DNA of 64,000 nucleotides, from the NCBI RefSeq assembly GCF_002999335.1, contig NW_020312303.1, positions 1 through 64,000 of the forward strand, read 5' to 3'. Positions 1 through 12,699 of the stretch are shown here, in pieces. This DNA comes from Cyclospora cayetanensis (lineage: Eukaryota > Apicomplexa > Conoidasida > Eucoccidiorida > Eimeriidae). Below the pieces are notes generated by a model. It was not told the origin of the DNA. It worked only from the letters and a program-made list of their open reading frames with translations, and ran no database searches. Numbering within the stretch: the first letter of the stretch is position 1; each line of letters starts with the position of its first letter. The translations under genes and the position numbers were made by a program.

Positions 1-1596
1 CAGGAACGGGAATTCTGCGGCTAGAGATTGACACCGACCCAAGGAATGTTCCAAATTTCGAGCGCTTTAAATCCACAGCGGAAACCACAAGGGCTGCTGG
101 TCTTGTGGTCAAAGGCATGCGGTATTTACTTGGCACTGCGGCACAGCAAAACGGAGAAAAAGGTTATCTCAAAAGCTGGCCGTAGAGAAATAAGGCTACG
201 AAGGAGCGAATACAAGGTTACAGCACTGTGATCTTGTTGCTTTATATTTCTCGTATAGCATAAGGTGTGCTATACCACGTCATAGGTGGCTGTAAATGTA
301 CTCCTAGTAAATATGCATAGGCATGTATATCCCTGTGCATGCATGCGCGTGTACGCATGTTCCAAAATTATGGCCTGCATGGTGATCAAGCTGTACGGAG
401 CTTATTGTATCTATACATGACTTCGCTGCAACAATCGTTTGCACTGTATTGTGCAGATGTTTTTTTAAATGGGCCTTCTTTTTGTACTGCAAGCTCCTTT
501 AGAAATGTCAGATAACTCAGGCTGTACGGTGTTTGAAAATCTTTTCGTCTGTGACACTATCCACGAGATGTAGGACCCTACTTAAGGTTGCCGTATTACT
601 GATTAGAAGATCACCCTTACAGCACCAGAAAGTATTCGTGTTTTTTAAGACTTTGGTAGTAAAAGCTTTATTCATTCTAGTGTCCATAGCAAATTATACG
701 AAATTATACGATGGTACGCTTCACTATCACCTCATGGCTACAGTCATACGCCAAGCGTGGGCATTGCACAGGGAAAAAATTGTTGCTGGGGGGCCACTTT
801 ATCAGTATATCACTGATGCACTTGGTAGGCAGCGCAAAGAAGTGGCTCGCATTTAGCTGAGCTTGAAACACCAAAGCTTATAATTGATTACTAGAGGGCT
901 ATGCAAAGAGGCAAGCAATTGATTCTTGATCCGTATCATGCCGCCAGGTCCTGTGTCTAGAATAATACATGTCATGGCTGCATAGCATGTGGAGATCTGT
1001 TTTCAGAGTTACCTTTTTGAGATGCGAAAACCTCATAGCTTCCAGTAAGAGGCTGCAGACTTTCGAAGTTCACGATCCTGAACAGCACATGAACGTGTTC
1101 CAGTAGCAACAGAGCTCTCATGTAGGAGTTTGTAGATAGTAATGGGCGGCAGTTCCTTCGACTGCTTTGATGGGGGTGGAAGGTCCCGCGGATGCCCGCC
1201 GACATCAGGCTTTTCATTTGCTATTCTGATTGATAGTAGTCTCGCTGCACATTAATGGAACAATGGTGATTGATATATGTTGCATCCTCTGCCTGGCCTT
1301 GCTGCTTACTTTGGTTTTGCTACACTGGCTACAAATTGCGGTGCACTTACACAGCGAATTATACATAACTGTTGTCAGTGTGCACAACCTGAGCTATGAG
1401 TGGAGACACAGACATGCACAGCCTGCAGGCCTCTTGAGTAACGCTCTATCTCAGGTGGCCGTAGAGAGACACCTCACGCCAGACTCAATACCAAACTAAC
1501 CAGGATGAAATTTCGTGTTAAACTAAAACCATTTACACCTTTCGTTTCCCTCCGCCAGCAGGGTACCCACCTAAATGGAGAGGAATAGCTAGACTG

Positions 1597-1700
1597 CACG
1601 TTGCTGCACCCTCTAACCACTCTGAGCAGTCACAACTCGTTGAACATAGAATCTAGTTCAAGAGCACACAACCTCTCGGCACTGATGTATGTAGCTAACG
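1597..1700 (+). repeat. Fragment of dispersed repeat family A
   Basis: The run beginning 'ttgctgcaccctctaacca' near 1600 matches, with scattered changes, the stretch at about 21,895-21,980 (GCTGCATCCTCTAAGCACTC, then a conserved 'catagaatctag' / 'catagcatctag' block). Judged by eye, this is an old diverged copy. Confidence 0.4.
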
Positions 1701-2479
1701 GTAATCGGCAAGGAAACATACGAACTCTCGAACCAATTGGTAAGCCCTGTACCATTGCTTATTTAATTATATTCGTGCAGTGGAATGTGGCAGAGTGTAC
1801 TTCAGCCCGTTAAACTTGTTTCCCCACGGCAAATCGCACACCCTCGTGCCCCGGACTTGTCTGTCGAGACTGAATGCGTGCAGGACAGCGAGTACGCTCT
1901 CGTATTATCACCCCTCCCAAGCAGATGAAATCACGGAAAGCCGTACGAGTAAAAGAATCAAATGTGCGCCGGCCCGTGAAGTGGAAATGAAGGGAAGAAA
2001 GATACACAAACGAGCAACAACGAAGGAGGCAACCGAGCAGGAGTACTGCGGCGGCGCGTTGGCCTGCTGCCGCCAGAGGGCTGACCGTGGAGGCATCCTG
2101 TTAGTAGACGACAAAAATCAAGTGAGACGTGTGAACAAAATACACACTAGTCAAGGATTGCCTCCATCCCCTATGGAGCAATTTTCGTATACCCGTACAG
2201 CCACTGCATGCAGCATAGTCGATTCCCAGGCACGAAAAAGCAACAGTACGATTGTAGGAACCAGATTACTGAGAGTGCTGCGCATAATCGTGGGAGCGTT
2301 GTTTCACCACCGCTCAAGCAGTATTCATGGGAAAGATGGCTACTTTGAGTGACCGCATTTGCTGGAAAGGGTTTTTTGCGAATCACGCAGGGCATCTCGT
2401 CCGAGGAGAGTAGATTTGTGATCTGGAGCCCCTAATTCTGCTGCATGAGACGAATTCCCCAAGCGCTTTGTTCTCAGCC

Positions 2480-2560
2480 ACTTAGGCTAGTATCCCGCTT
2501 CACACAGCTACTTGCTCATAGCATCCAGTGCACACGCAAGCAACATCCAATCTAATTTTA
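2480..2560 (+). repeat. Possible fragment of dispersed repeat family A
   Basis: The segment 'gctacttgctcatagcatcc' and what follows resembles the 'agctagttgcacatagcatc' block at about 21,940. It is short and diverged, so the assignment is tentative. Confidence 0.28.
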
Positions 2561-3639
2561 TGCGTCTGACACAAGTCAGCAATCAGTCAGGTCTATGAAC
2601 GGGGTGACCAATCATTCAATTCTTCACTAACGCTTACTTAAATATAGCTGGTGTAGTAGATATTGGCCATTGCAGGACAGCCCGCTCCTTCTGGCGCTCA
2701 GTGGTCTAATAGTTTGGCGCACTACTATTTTGCTTGCTTTCATGCTGCAGAAGAAGGCCTCTGTCGGGCTCTGGCTAGCTGGACCCATCGCACGCCAAGC
2801 TGAATCAAGGAAATGAGCTATGAGTTAATGTAAAATGGTAAAGTGCACGTTACGTTCTGCCTGGCAGATTTTATTGTAATCTGGACTGTGGTCCTGAGTA
2901 CTGAAATATTGCGCTTTGCATTTTTAATGGAATAATGCAACAGACGTTCTTCACCATTAACAGCTAGGACATCTGGCTTGCTTGAAATGTGTAAAAGCCT
3001 GGATGCTTTGAGCCCTGTGATATACGACACCTCGCCACAAATTGTTAGTGTCAGGCTACCTGCGGGACTTGGACATCGATGTGAGTCTCTTTAAATTTTC
3101 TTTTGAAGTGTCTAAATGACTGTGGTAAAGTAACACTTGCTTTTTCGTCTCTACTATGCCGTAGGAAACTAGACTCGATATCGGAGGTAGAGCAGCTCAC
3201 GATGCATTAAAGTCGTCCGTTGGGGGACCAGAGGGTGATTACCACAAGTTTGGGCATAGAGACGCGGAAGCTAACCAGGAGGATTCCTGCATGTCGAGCA
3301 CTTCATGGACTAAAGCAACAGAATCCCCTAAAGATCGGGCGACATCTAGGAAATTCAGACGGTGGAATGTGAATGAATATCCACAACTTCTTTTTGGGGC
3401 ATTCGTCATCCCTTGAGACACCCGATCGTGGGGTGACTCTGGTTGCAGCAGCATATCAGCAGCTATAGGTAATCAAAGGGCAGCTGTATTTGGCGGCTCG
3501 CATCTGCCAAGGAGTTGGGTTTGGTGATGCTAGGAGGTGTTGCAGGAACAGGCACACAATATATTCGCGGCGCTCAGAACAGTCTATCAGGGCCTTTGTA
3601 GCCGTTTTGGCCGCGGTATTCGATTAATTGATGATTATT

Positions 3640-3876
3640 GATGTAAGTTGTCAACATTCCGTCTGCTCCGACAGTCGGCTAACAATCTGGAGAGTTCTCG
3701 GATTTCTTGGGCAAGCCAACGTTGATAGTTCTGTTATGCAAAAATTTTCTGAAAAGGGTTTTAAAAAGAGAGCCCCAGCGATCTGCCGCAAACTTCTGTG
3801 TCTGTTCAGCCCTAGGCGCGCACCCTCTACAGCCTGCCGTTCCACCAGAAACGAAATTCCACGCTCAAACACATGA
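3640..3876 (+). mobile_element. Ty3/gypsy reverse-transcriptase fragment (connection region)
   Basis: One frame reads LTIWRVLGFLGQANVDSSVM followed by QKFSE, which fits the stretch just after the RT palm in Ty3/gypsy polyproteins (a conserved 'FLG-LANYYRRF--NFS' pattern). The open frame is only 82 codons and no other pol domain lies in order beside it. This is a lone, decayed piece, separate from the larger relic at 7.7 kb. Similarity was judged by eye. Confidence 0.5.
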
Positions 3877-6800
3877 CCTACACCCGCATATCAATGTAAC
3901 GTGTTTGGCTCTATTGAACTTGGTGCATACAGTTGAGTGCACTAGCTTGCTACTCTCTGAATCTGTCCGCTGCGAAGGTTGGCTCCCAACCCTGGTGCAA
4001 CATGGAATGGGCACAATCTGCGAGCTCTTATTTTGAACTATGAAATCCGGGAGGCAAGGATTAGAGCCATATTTGGATTACAAGACGTATCAGCACAAGC
4101 AAGAAAAACAAGCGAGGCAATTAGATTTGTGCGAGCTTGGATATGAACACCCTGCTAAATAACTACTTAGGTACAGTTGTGAGTTCTATAGCTGAGAAAA
4201 TGTCCTGACGATGCTTAGCCGCGCCCTCAACAGACATCGCTGCTCTACATGATGCTGCTGCTCTGCTTTTTCGAGGGTTCCGTCAACGGGTACGGGACCC
4301 CTTCAACCTCTATTGGGAGTGGCATTTCTTAATGGATGCCGGTGCTATCCGTGACCTCCACAACACCATGAGGTAGCAAGGCTGTAGTGAACTAGCACCA
4401 CAGTACTGCCTCTACCTGCTGTGTAGCAGTTAAACGCGTCCTAACGGACCAGAGGCCGTGCACGCCCAGCGTCTATGAGGGCCCTTTACTCGGGAAAGTT
4501 CGTGCCGATGCATGATGGTCTACAACAAGAGCTAAACAGGATTGTGGGAGACTAGAATCAATAGTAAAAAGGGTGCTTTTTCATACTTTGCTGTTATTAC
4601 GCTACGTTTTCTCGCCGAAATAGTTAAGAAGGAAACCATTGACGCCCAAAAAAGGCTGTAGTTGGGAATAGGAGTAGGTGCATAGAGGCTGTAGGATAGT
4701 AGAGCAGCGGCCAGTAGTAGGGTTGCGTCGAAAATTGAGGGTGCAGTTGAGCCTTGCAGGGCTCAATCCTCCCCGATAGTCGCTATTAGTAGGGCACCAA
4801 ACATGAAGGTGACCGTTGTGCGTAGCTTTGATGACCTCGCAGTTACCATGCGTGGCGACAACACTGGGAACACGGTGAGGAGCGAGAAGTATACTCTAGA
4901 TTGCAAAACACATATACTTAGCAGTTTTATAACAAACCTCTGAAGGACAAAAAGTACAACAAACAGTAAAAATTTAGGAACACTTTATTAGTGTGGCCAC
5001 GGTTCGACGTTATGCTGCACTTCGGCACATGTTCCGCGTGCAAGCACCTTCGCAGGCTGATTTCTGCCGCCGTAATAGACTTCAATTCTATTTAGTATTT
5101 TAAATGCATGCAGGACACACCGCAAAGCCGCAGCGTTGGGTAAGAAAGTCCTACGACTGTGCAGTTGACCGACACGAAGTAAAGGTGCGGGGGTGCACAA
5201 CGGCTAATTTTCAACTCTGTGGCCATTGCCATCTACGAGACATTAATAGCCTAGAGGTCAGCTATAGGTGCGAGGAGAGAACATAATGATGGAGGATTTA
5301 CTGGGCTTCTATATGGAAAATACCGGACACGGAATTCCATAAAACAGCTTCTAAACTTGTTGTGGCTGACCCATCAGCCATGCTACCATCGGAATCTTAT
5401 CAACACATGGTCGTGGAGCCTGAGTATCAGACTGCCATTAAATGCTTATTCCGACGCGCAACAGCCCACGATATGAGATGTTCGAGGATTGGATTCTCAA
5501 GAAAGCAGAAAGGTCCCAAAAGGTGATGGAGGCTGCTTTGACGCGTACGTTTCAATACCTGGAGGCTATTTTTAGTCGACTAGGTCACAGCAAGGCTTCG
5601 CAAAGCTTTACCGATGTTTTCTGGTGCTATTCAGCGGGAGTGGCGAATGCATTTGGATTAGTATCGCGGTGCATTGGACCTTCCTGAAGGGGAGTTATTT
5701 GATGATGTCCCGGGTTTCCTTACGCAAATAATCTTAAGATGCTCTCGCGTGGCTACTGCGAGCTCCAGACCTGGTGCGATACACATGGAAGCACTTCTGT
5801 TCCTTTTTTCTTCAGCGCTGCACGGGCGGGCCTCTGTTCACTAGTTTTAGGCTGTTAACAAAAGAATAATACGAAGGAAACTGCGAACAAGCGGTCTACA
5901 ATGCTGAAGGATATCCTAGCAGAGGCCGCATAACCCTCATGGAGGTTATTGACCACCTGTTCGTGCCGCGCTGTCCTTAGGCAACGGTGAATACGATGAA
6001 GGGTGTACCACAGCAAGACTCTCCTTGGTGGATAGAGAAAATTTTCAAGTTAAACGCTACGTGCTCGTAACAAGAACTGCGACGTGGTATAAGAATACAT
6101 ATATTCAGGAGTGATGCCGAGCGTGGACCAGAACCATCCCGATAATGTTGAGTGGTAGCGCACACCAAAGGCCTAGAAACTACAAGGGGACCAGCACCCG
6201 AAGATTTGAAGCTGGCGGCAACTTTAGGACTCTCACGTGACCGCTTATTTAATTTAAGGCTGCAGAGCCTTTCGGCTCACGCATGGAAAGGTAGAAACCC
6301 ATCCTCCCTTCACGAGAAGCTGGACAAGGTGCTTCATAGTGCGTTGGCATCGCACGCCGATTCCGAGAGTAGCCAATGATAACTTTTCAACGAAGAAAGC
6401 CGGCTGGCAGTGTCACAGAATTTAATGCATTAAGGTGCTGGATGGCGTCGTACCCGACGCAGTCGGGGCAGAAGGAAAAGGCGGGGACGGGTGTAAAGGT
6501 GGTGCACACAAGAATGCGGCAGGAAGACAGCAGGGACTGAGCGGTTGGGGAGCAAAGTAGCCTGGGAATGAGGGGGGGTGGAAGCAAACACTCAATTTCG
6601 TGGTTAGCTAGGCTTAACAAGCGCCTTGTAAGGCGCGCCACTAGCACAACAGAAGCCAAGAATACAGGACAACCCCGGCTTCAAAGCTCCAATCGGCAAC
6701 CCAGAAAGTACACTTGGAAGCAAGGTCAATATGCCCTTGTAAGGTTTTAGTCGAGAAGACAATAGACCAAGTCATTGGAACGTGTGGGGGACAGGTTATT

Positions 6801-7680
6801 TGAAAAGGCAAAGCAAAGCTCCGCTCCTTCGTCAGCGCAATTTTTCAGCTCGGTTTTGCTTACGGGAGGATTGGCGCGAGAACTGACGAGCCTGGAGCAG
6901 CAACATGCAGATTAGAATTGTGACTGGACCCTAAAGCCATGGCCATGACTTGTACGTTGGACTCATGCACCGCGTCGAGAAACAGATCCACCACATGCCC
7001 AGTTCTTTAAAATGCTACCAACTTTCGAAAAGTTAGTGTGGCCTTCTATCACCGCAAAATTGAACTGTGGTGGGTCCCCAATTGCGGTATTGCCGTGGAT
7101 TAACCAACGGTAGGCGGGAATGAACTTACAGCTGAACGCTGTTGAAGATATTGTCTCGGGAGGCTGTGACGTGAAGTAGTATCTGGTCTGCTCAACAGGG
7201 CTCATTTCATTTATTGTAAGCGGGGTAGAGTCGGTGCCTTAGCGAGGTGCGGCAGAGTCTGCATGCGTGTGGCTGAACAGCGCAGTAAAACAAGGTTCTG
7301 CGCATGCATCATGACTTATTTGTGTTTCAACGGGCAGTTTATTGGGAACTTCGATCGAAACTTTAGCAGCGGAGCAATAAGGAAGGGCAAATATCATGGA
7401 CTAATTTGCAAATATCCTAATCAGTGACGAGCTGGCAGCAGGCTGGCAACCCTCCGGTCGTTCAGCGCTCCGTATGAAGCCAATCCGTAGATCGAGTCAA
7501 AGCTCTGATCCGCGGCATCAATGCCGCCGCAGTTGCAGGCACGTAATCTTTGAAGAGGGGTAAAGGTTAGTAGTTGACCAGCGCCTTTGCCCATGATCCG
7601 GTAGCCGACGAGGAACGGGAGGTGGCACATCTGCAATCAACTTTAGCCGCCCTGACAAGATCACTATCGAATAGAATTTC
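3877..7680. other. Gene-poor region, no recognisable genes
   Basis: Only short open frames in all six directions. An 81-codon frame at 5442-5687 (+) and a 75-codon frame at 6152-6379 (+) look charged and partly helical and could be remnants of the gag or 5' part of the retroelement that follows, but I see no diagnostic motif such as a zinc knuckle. Nothing else can be assigned. Confidence 0.4.
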
Positions 7681-7730
7681 TTAATGCGCCATCTTGACAG
7701 AATGCTCGACATTCCACACGGATCGAGGGT

Positions 7731-8195
7731 CTGCCTTATTTTAACTACATAGACGCCCTTTTACAAATCTTCGTTCGCCTAAATGATCGCACAAAAAGTT
7801 CCACACTGGCACTCGAAAACCCCATGTACTTGGATGTTGAGGTCGCTTATTTTACAGCTGAACTAGAATTCTAAGTTGATTGAAATGTTTTGGAGCATAA
7901 CAAGGAGGGGCGAACGGTTGCCAACATCAACGACGTCATGCTCTTCAGCCGATAGGGAGAAATGTACCTACAGCGTGCGCTTCAGCTGTCGCGGGATAAA
8001 CAGGTGCAGAACAAGGTACGCAACTGCTTCATTTATAAGACACTTGTGCTTCTGGGGCTGCGTTTTTCGGTTGCAGGTATCAAGCTAGATCCCGCAAGAA
8101 TTAGAAATATCAAGGCGGTACCTTTGCCACTGTGCACCAGCAAGAAGATTGCAAAGTTCTGTCGGTTTGTATCTTATCACCCGAATTCATTTTGA
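7731..8195 (+). pseudogene. Reverse transcriptase palm remnant
   Basis: A first stretch (LPYFNYIDALLQIF, 7731 on) fits the 'YPLP-ID-LL' motif of Ty3/gypsy RT. After stops, INDVMLFSR at 7926 sits where the catalytic YLDDI/L motif belongs (F/YxDD is changed to IND). It is followed by GLRFSVAGIKLDPARIRNIK and a 'P-P----KI-KF' tail, which is the usual post-palm 'GI-(V/L)DP-KI-AI' signature. A TAG at 7953 breaks the frame. The catalytic aspartate pair is degraded, so the copy is dead. Confidence 0.75.
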
Positions 8196-8799
8196 GTAAG
8201 CACAGGTCACTGCTCATTTGACTAACCAACTTTGGAAGATTTAGTCTATGACTGGGACAGAGGAGGCCGATGCCACAGCAAGGTCGCTTATCGGCCGCCT
8301 TCCAGTTCCTGTAGGACTCGCCCTATGATATCCAGCAAGCTAGTTGGAGGCCTTCCTCGTACACAATAGTAGGGAGGTGTGTGCATTACACCAGCACACA
8401 CGCTCATACCTCAAGCCTAGACAGTACTGTTGTGTTGAACGAGCCACGGGGTGCCAACTGAATCTCTGCAGTAGTGAGCCATGAGGCGGCAGCCAGCGAA
8501 TGCTTACTAGGCGCACGCATTAATCAGAAAATCTGTTGTTGAACCTCAGCCGCATTTAAGGAGGATGCATGGAATTTGACTTCAGTGAGGGAACTCTTTG
8601 CCTCGGGCTGGTAAACTTTATAAGCGAGATACTTCAAAATAGTGCTGGTGTTGTAGTATGCGTGGCAAGCTATAACAAAAGAATGACCTTGGGATGATTT
8701 AGAATAAATTTGTAACTGGCAAAACATGATTCTAGTCATAGTCCGGCACACGGATCATATTCTTCCCATGCTCCAGTGTATACCACACTCAATGCACAG

Positions 8800-8875
8800 T
8801 TGTAAGGTCTATTTTTTCCTGATAACCAAGGCTAGTAACGCAGCTGTAGGTGCTGTTCCAATCCAGCGGGCTACG
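8800..8875 (+). pseudogene. RNase H remnant of the Ty3/gypsy relic
   Basis: The short peptide YFFLITKASNAAVGAVPIQ corresponds to the opening strand of retroelement RNase H, normally '(F)-L-TDAS--A-GAVL-Q'. The catalytic Asp of TDAS is now Lys (TKAS). It sits between the RT and integrase pieces, as expected. Confidence 0.6.
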
Positions 8876-9329
8876 AGCTCACCAGACAACAAATTATGTC
8901 TTGATACTTGTAAAACTGCACACAAAAAAGCAGCGGCTTTCTATGCGGGAAACGGAGCTCTACGCGGTGATGGGGGTGACCAACCAACCATCAGGAACTA
9001 AAGTACCTTTCAAAGAGTGCTAAGGACTTTCATACTCCTAGAGTGATTCACTCGAAAGGGCGCCTTCTGTAGTACAACACTGCAGTACCGTGTATTAAAC
9101 CGATCTCCAACGTAGTTACCAACGCGCTCCCTAAACACCTAGATGATTCACTGCTGCGCAGCGCAACTAAGCGTATCGGCGATGATCCAACGGTTTACAT
9201 CAAAATAGCCAGGGTCTTTTGATTGCGGACCTGATGCAACCGCTTCCACCAAACACAGAGGCAAAAGCGTGAAGCACTACAACGTAAAGGATGATCTGCT
9301 GTAGTTCAAAATTACGGCGAGACTGACTT

Positions 9330-9434
9330 CGCCGTTTGTACTTTCCAACCTCGCACCGGCATGCGATTTTGCGGGAAGTAGCTGACATTGTTCTTTCAGG
9401 CCATGATGGAACTCATGTTACAATGGAAACGCTT
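9330..9434 (+). pseudogene. Integrase zinc-binding (H2C2) remnant
   Basis: The frame reads RRLYFPTSHRHAILREV followed by ADIVLSGHDGTHVTMETL, a close match in pattern to the 'R-YVP---R--IL-E-HD-PL-GH-G---T' region at the start of Ty3/gypsy integrases. The first zinc-binding His of the 'HD' pair has become Ala-Asp, and the second ('GH') remains. The following cysteines were not found. Confidence 0.72.
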
Positions 9435-9628
9435 TCATGACTCTCTTAGTGGCCTGGGGTGCTTCCCGTGGCAGATTAGTATATTCCTCCACGCTCAGAT
9501 TGCCAATAATTTTCCGAAAACCAGACTTTTAAACGGCTGTTTGGTTCCTGAAAGGAGTTGAAATGGTTTTGGTGTGAAGCTTGTTGTTTGACCGCCGGAG
9601 GTCAATCAACAAACTTCACGCCGAAATC

Positions 9629-9843
9629 ATTGTCAACAAAGTCAGCAAATATACCCTTTCCGTCCCTTGCTCACGCCTTTTCATCGCAAAAGAAGCTGCT
9701 TCATCATTCTTACATTAAAACTGTAGCTCGACAGACTCCCCAAAGCCATGATTACAGACAATAATTCGACTTTTGTTAGTGAGTTATGTAATACCTTTAC
9801 AACCCGCGTACAGATCGGCCATAATATGACCACTGCTAACTGC
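9629..9843 (+). pseudogene. Integrase catalytic core remnant
   Basis: IVNKVSKYTLSVPCSRLFIA followed by KEAASSFL fits the 'VDRFSKYAHF-P------A---A--FL' strand that contains the first catalytic Asp (here Asn). A frame change then leads to MITDNNSTFVSELCNTF at 9748, matching 'I-SDRG--F-S-FW', in which TDN carries the second catalytic Asp. Two frames are involved, so at least one indel has occurred. Confidence 0.75.
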
Positions 9844-10111
9844 ACTGACGCACATGCACATACCGCACACGCCAGTAGCATGCTTCTGCAGCACGTGTGA
9901 GTCTATGCCCACGAAAATTCAATTGTTTTGCTTTAATTTCTTGTTCATACTGAATTGTGTAACAATATAAATATTCACGTGCCTACTGGTTCCTCACCCG
10001 CATCCCTGGTGTCCTATAAGGAGCCCATCTCCGATACAAACGTGGGGTTGGTCCAGGGTCAGCCAGCCGTAGCAGCGGAGACCTTCAGAAAACTGGTGGC
10101 CAACGCATGGA

Positions 10112-10210
10112 AAAGCCTTCCAAAATGGCAGGCACGAGTACATGGTAAGCGGCGGGCCGTCTGTGTGTTTCCAGTATGGAGATTTGGTCCTGGTGGTTCG
10201 GCAGGCTTGA
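10112..10210 (+). pseudogene. Integrase C-terminal remnant (GDLVLV motif)
   Basis: A frame ending at a TGA (10208) contains FQYGDLVLVVRQA. The 'F--GD-VLV' signature is the conserved opening of the integrase C-terminal domain in Ty3/gypsy elements. The position, just downstream of the core, agrees with the element order. Confidence 0.6.
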
Positions 10211-10235
10211 CGAGGTGCACGCAAAGGCAATCAGG

Positions 10236-12699
10236 CGAAAACGTTTGCGGTCAGGTGGCCAAAACCGTTTTCTGTGCTGCCTAGGAATACTATCATTTCT
10301 TACCCATTCGAATCTTCAAGAAGCTGAAAGCGCTTGTGGAATCGTTAATTAGTTTGAAATTTATCGTTTACGGCCTTTGCCACCCACGTAAGTGGCCAGT
10401 GAGGCGGGTAATCCACATGCAGCCACACAAGTGCTGCATAACAAGACTACTGAGTACAGACACACTAGACGGATACGGGAGTTTCTAGTGATTTGGGGTA
10501 GACCGCCAACTTCAATGGTTGAGGCAGGAACAGTCGCAAGCTTCGTCGCTAGCGGGAGAGCTTGCGACTCTGTTTGGTTCACAACCTTGTCATCATGAAC
10601 GTTATTCCTCACATTTCGTTATCCTTTTCCCTCCCCAGTGCACGCTCTGCCCCCAAATACTTATATTTATTCGTTAGTATTCTTCGAAGAGTTCCGGGCA
10701 ATTATTATTAAAACGTTCCGTACATTAGATGTATGCACAGGCACTCTGGGCTAGATTGTCGCCACCTATTTGCTGATGCCTTTTCAAACTAAGAACTAAC
10801 TACGCTGCATGCATTGACTGTCTTTGTAGTACAAAATTTTCTGACGCGAGTAGCCACATCTGAAGTAATGTTGATCCCCTCTACGGATTTCCTGTGTACG
10901 GTATTCGCGTAGCAGGAGGCTGGTCCATTCGCGGCTCAGACAACACTGATCTATCTCGCAACTATTCTCGCATTGATTCGGTTGGGTGCGCATCGTTCTT
11001 CTCTTCTAACCTTTTTACACTTCGAAGATCCGCATTGGTTTTTCTGTTCGCACTGTTATCGCGTTTTTGCCTGCCTGGGAAGTGACGATCGATATGGTTC
11101 TCTTCCGCTCTTCTTCATACAGTTTGTTTCGACGGACAAAAGAGGATTCCATGGTCGTGTTTTAAACGAGAAGGCAGGTGTAGCCGGCTAAGCTTTATTT
11201 TGGCACTTCCGACTACACTTAATAAAGAATCACAAGATAATTGACGGTTGGTCTGTCTGTTCGTGTACCCTATTGATCCCAAAGCATGGCTAGCTCGATA
11301 CAAGATTGAGTGCGTATGCGCTTGATGTTATGTGCAACTAGCTGTGGATGCTACGAGTGCACAGAGGGCGCGGCTACGGGCACCCCAGCTGTCCCTTGCC
11401 CCTGATGTCGGAAAGTCTGGGGGAGCGAGCAAGGGAAGGAGACAGTCATTTTTGGAAGGCGCTAAATAACGTTGTATTAAGTATGTTCTAAGCCGAGAGT
11501 TAAGTGTCTCTCTACTCAGACCCTATTTTGAGCATTACCTACATTCCATCTGGCGGAGCGGTCCACGGCATTGCGTCTCCTTGTATCAAGCCAGCAGTAC
11601 TTTGCAAGAAAGTAGATATACGATTGCACAAACCAGTTAGCATATTCTACTTTACACAATCAGTGTAGTAGAGAGTGACCGAGTGGAGCTCTACCCCATA
11701 CTTGCCACACGTCTGAAAGATCAACACTGCATATCATTTGCAAGCCTTTTAAGATCTGTTCATATCTGCTCTACTGTCTGACTGGCTGAAGGAGAGATGT
11801 CATCGCTCAGGAAAGTGGCAGTGGGCTGTCCCGCGTTGCCAGGAACTGCTGATTTTGATATGGGTTCAGCTGCAGTGGGTGCAGGTCAGAAGAACACTAA
11901 CTCAATACTTGACCTAATGTGTGTTATTCTGTTCGTAGAATTGTTCATGCTTGCAAGGTTTTCATTTTGCATTGTACTCCATACTTCCACTGCTCTGGAA
12001 GGGAAATTTCAAGGGTCTGGGGTCCTTGACTCCTGGAGCTGTCAGCTGTTCTCCATGGCTACCAAAATAAAGCAAAAAATATTTTCTCCTACTAATTCAA
12101 CGGTCTTCTTAGAAAACCATTTTTATTCTGGCAATTGCCGTGTCTCCCATAAACTGTCTGTTGAGCAGCAACTTGTGCGCTGTTGTCTCAGCTCTACCAT
12201 AGGGCGCTTTTTTTGGATATGTCGTTGCTATTAACGCCATTACGAAGCTTATAATTGGCAAATTCACATGCCGTAGACGTGTGAAGTACAAATGAGAGTT
12301 TCTCCCTCGCCAACCAATTGCTTGTCCTCGATCGTAGCATTTTCATCTTCGCATGCAGTACTATGAGTCAGCCTACAGCAAAACAACCCTCTCTTTGCTT
12401 CTCCATTTCATACAGTTCCACTACTTCGATTATTTCCATACAATATCCCTGTTTGTAGCTTCTGCACAGCAGGGGGTCTTGCTTCCCTTCAGAAGCGGCA
12501 GTCCCCTAAAAGTGCCATATATTGTGCGAGCTCTCCTCTGCTTGCCATCTGGCTTAATCGGGCCAGGCACAAAGCTAAGACGCATCGGTATGTGCTTCCC
12601 ACTCGACGGCAAGAGGTCAGATTGGCCATCAAGGTAGCCCAGCTTGTCTAGGGGCCGCGAGGGCTTTCTTGATTTTTGTTATTCCTTTGCGTGAAGGAA
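10236..12699. other. Gene-poor region upstream of KIN17
   Basis: No recognised gene. A 145-codon frame at 11,797-12,234 (+) has no domain that I can name and reads like chance open sequence. A repeat copy lies within (see 11,560). The KIN17 promoter should fall just upstream of 12,700, but I see no distinct element. Confidence 0.45.
11560..11670 (+). repeat. Copy of dispersed repeat family A
   Basis: The run starting 'ggcattgcgtctccttgtat' and continuing through 'agatatacgattgcacaaac' matches 'tgcattgcgtcttcttgtat ... agatatacaagcccacaaac' at about 21,980-22,050. Identity looks high over about 80-100 nt and fades outside. No coding potential is seen. Confidence 0.55.

Larger units (their letters stand above)
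1..3640. other. Gene-poor region with repeat fragments
   Basis: No gene that I can recognise. The longest open frame (1780-2352, +, 190 codons) is Arg/Ser/Thr-rich, has no recognised domain and no convincing splice partners, so I do not call it a gene. Two stretches (near 1.6 kb and 2.5 kb) resemble the dispersed repeat seen at 11.6 and 21.4-22.1 kb. The rest shows nothing that I can assign. Confidence 0.5.
7680..10235 (+). mobile_element. Decayed Ty3/gypsy LTR-retrotransposon (pol relic)
   Basis: Five pieces of a Ty3/gypsy pol polyprotein occur in the canonical order on the + strand: RT palm (7731-8195), RNase H (about 8800-8875), integrase zinc-binding region (9330-9434), integrase catalytic core (9629-9843) and integrase C-terminal region (10112-10210). 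The order RT, RNase H, integrase is diagnostic of Ty3/gypsy rather than Ty1/copia. Stops and frame changes interrupt every piece, so it cannot make a functional protein. No protease or gag was recognised upstream and no flanking long terminal repeats were found by eye. A chromovirus affinity is possible, since such elements are known in Eimeria, but no chromodomain is visible. Confidence 0.8.

Noticed and set aside
1780..2352. 190-codon open frame on the + strand
   Set aside because: No recognised domain, odd composition, no splice partners, and it lies in a repeat-rich tract; about the size expected by chance in 64 kb at this base composition.
3239..3454. Minus-strand frame with GMTNAP, resembling the 'FGL-NAPATF' motif of reverse transcriptase
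   Set aside because: No YxDD or other RT motif follows in any frame; six residues are not enough.
11797..12234. 145-codon + strand frame upstream of KIN17
   Set aside because: No similarity to any family that I know; KIN17 is complete without it.
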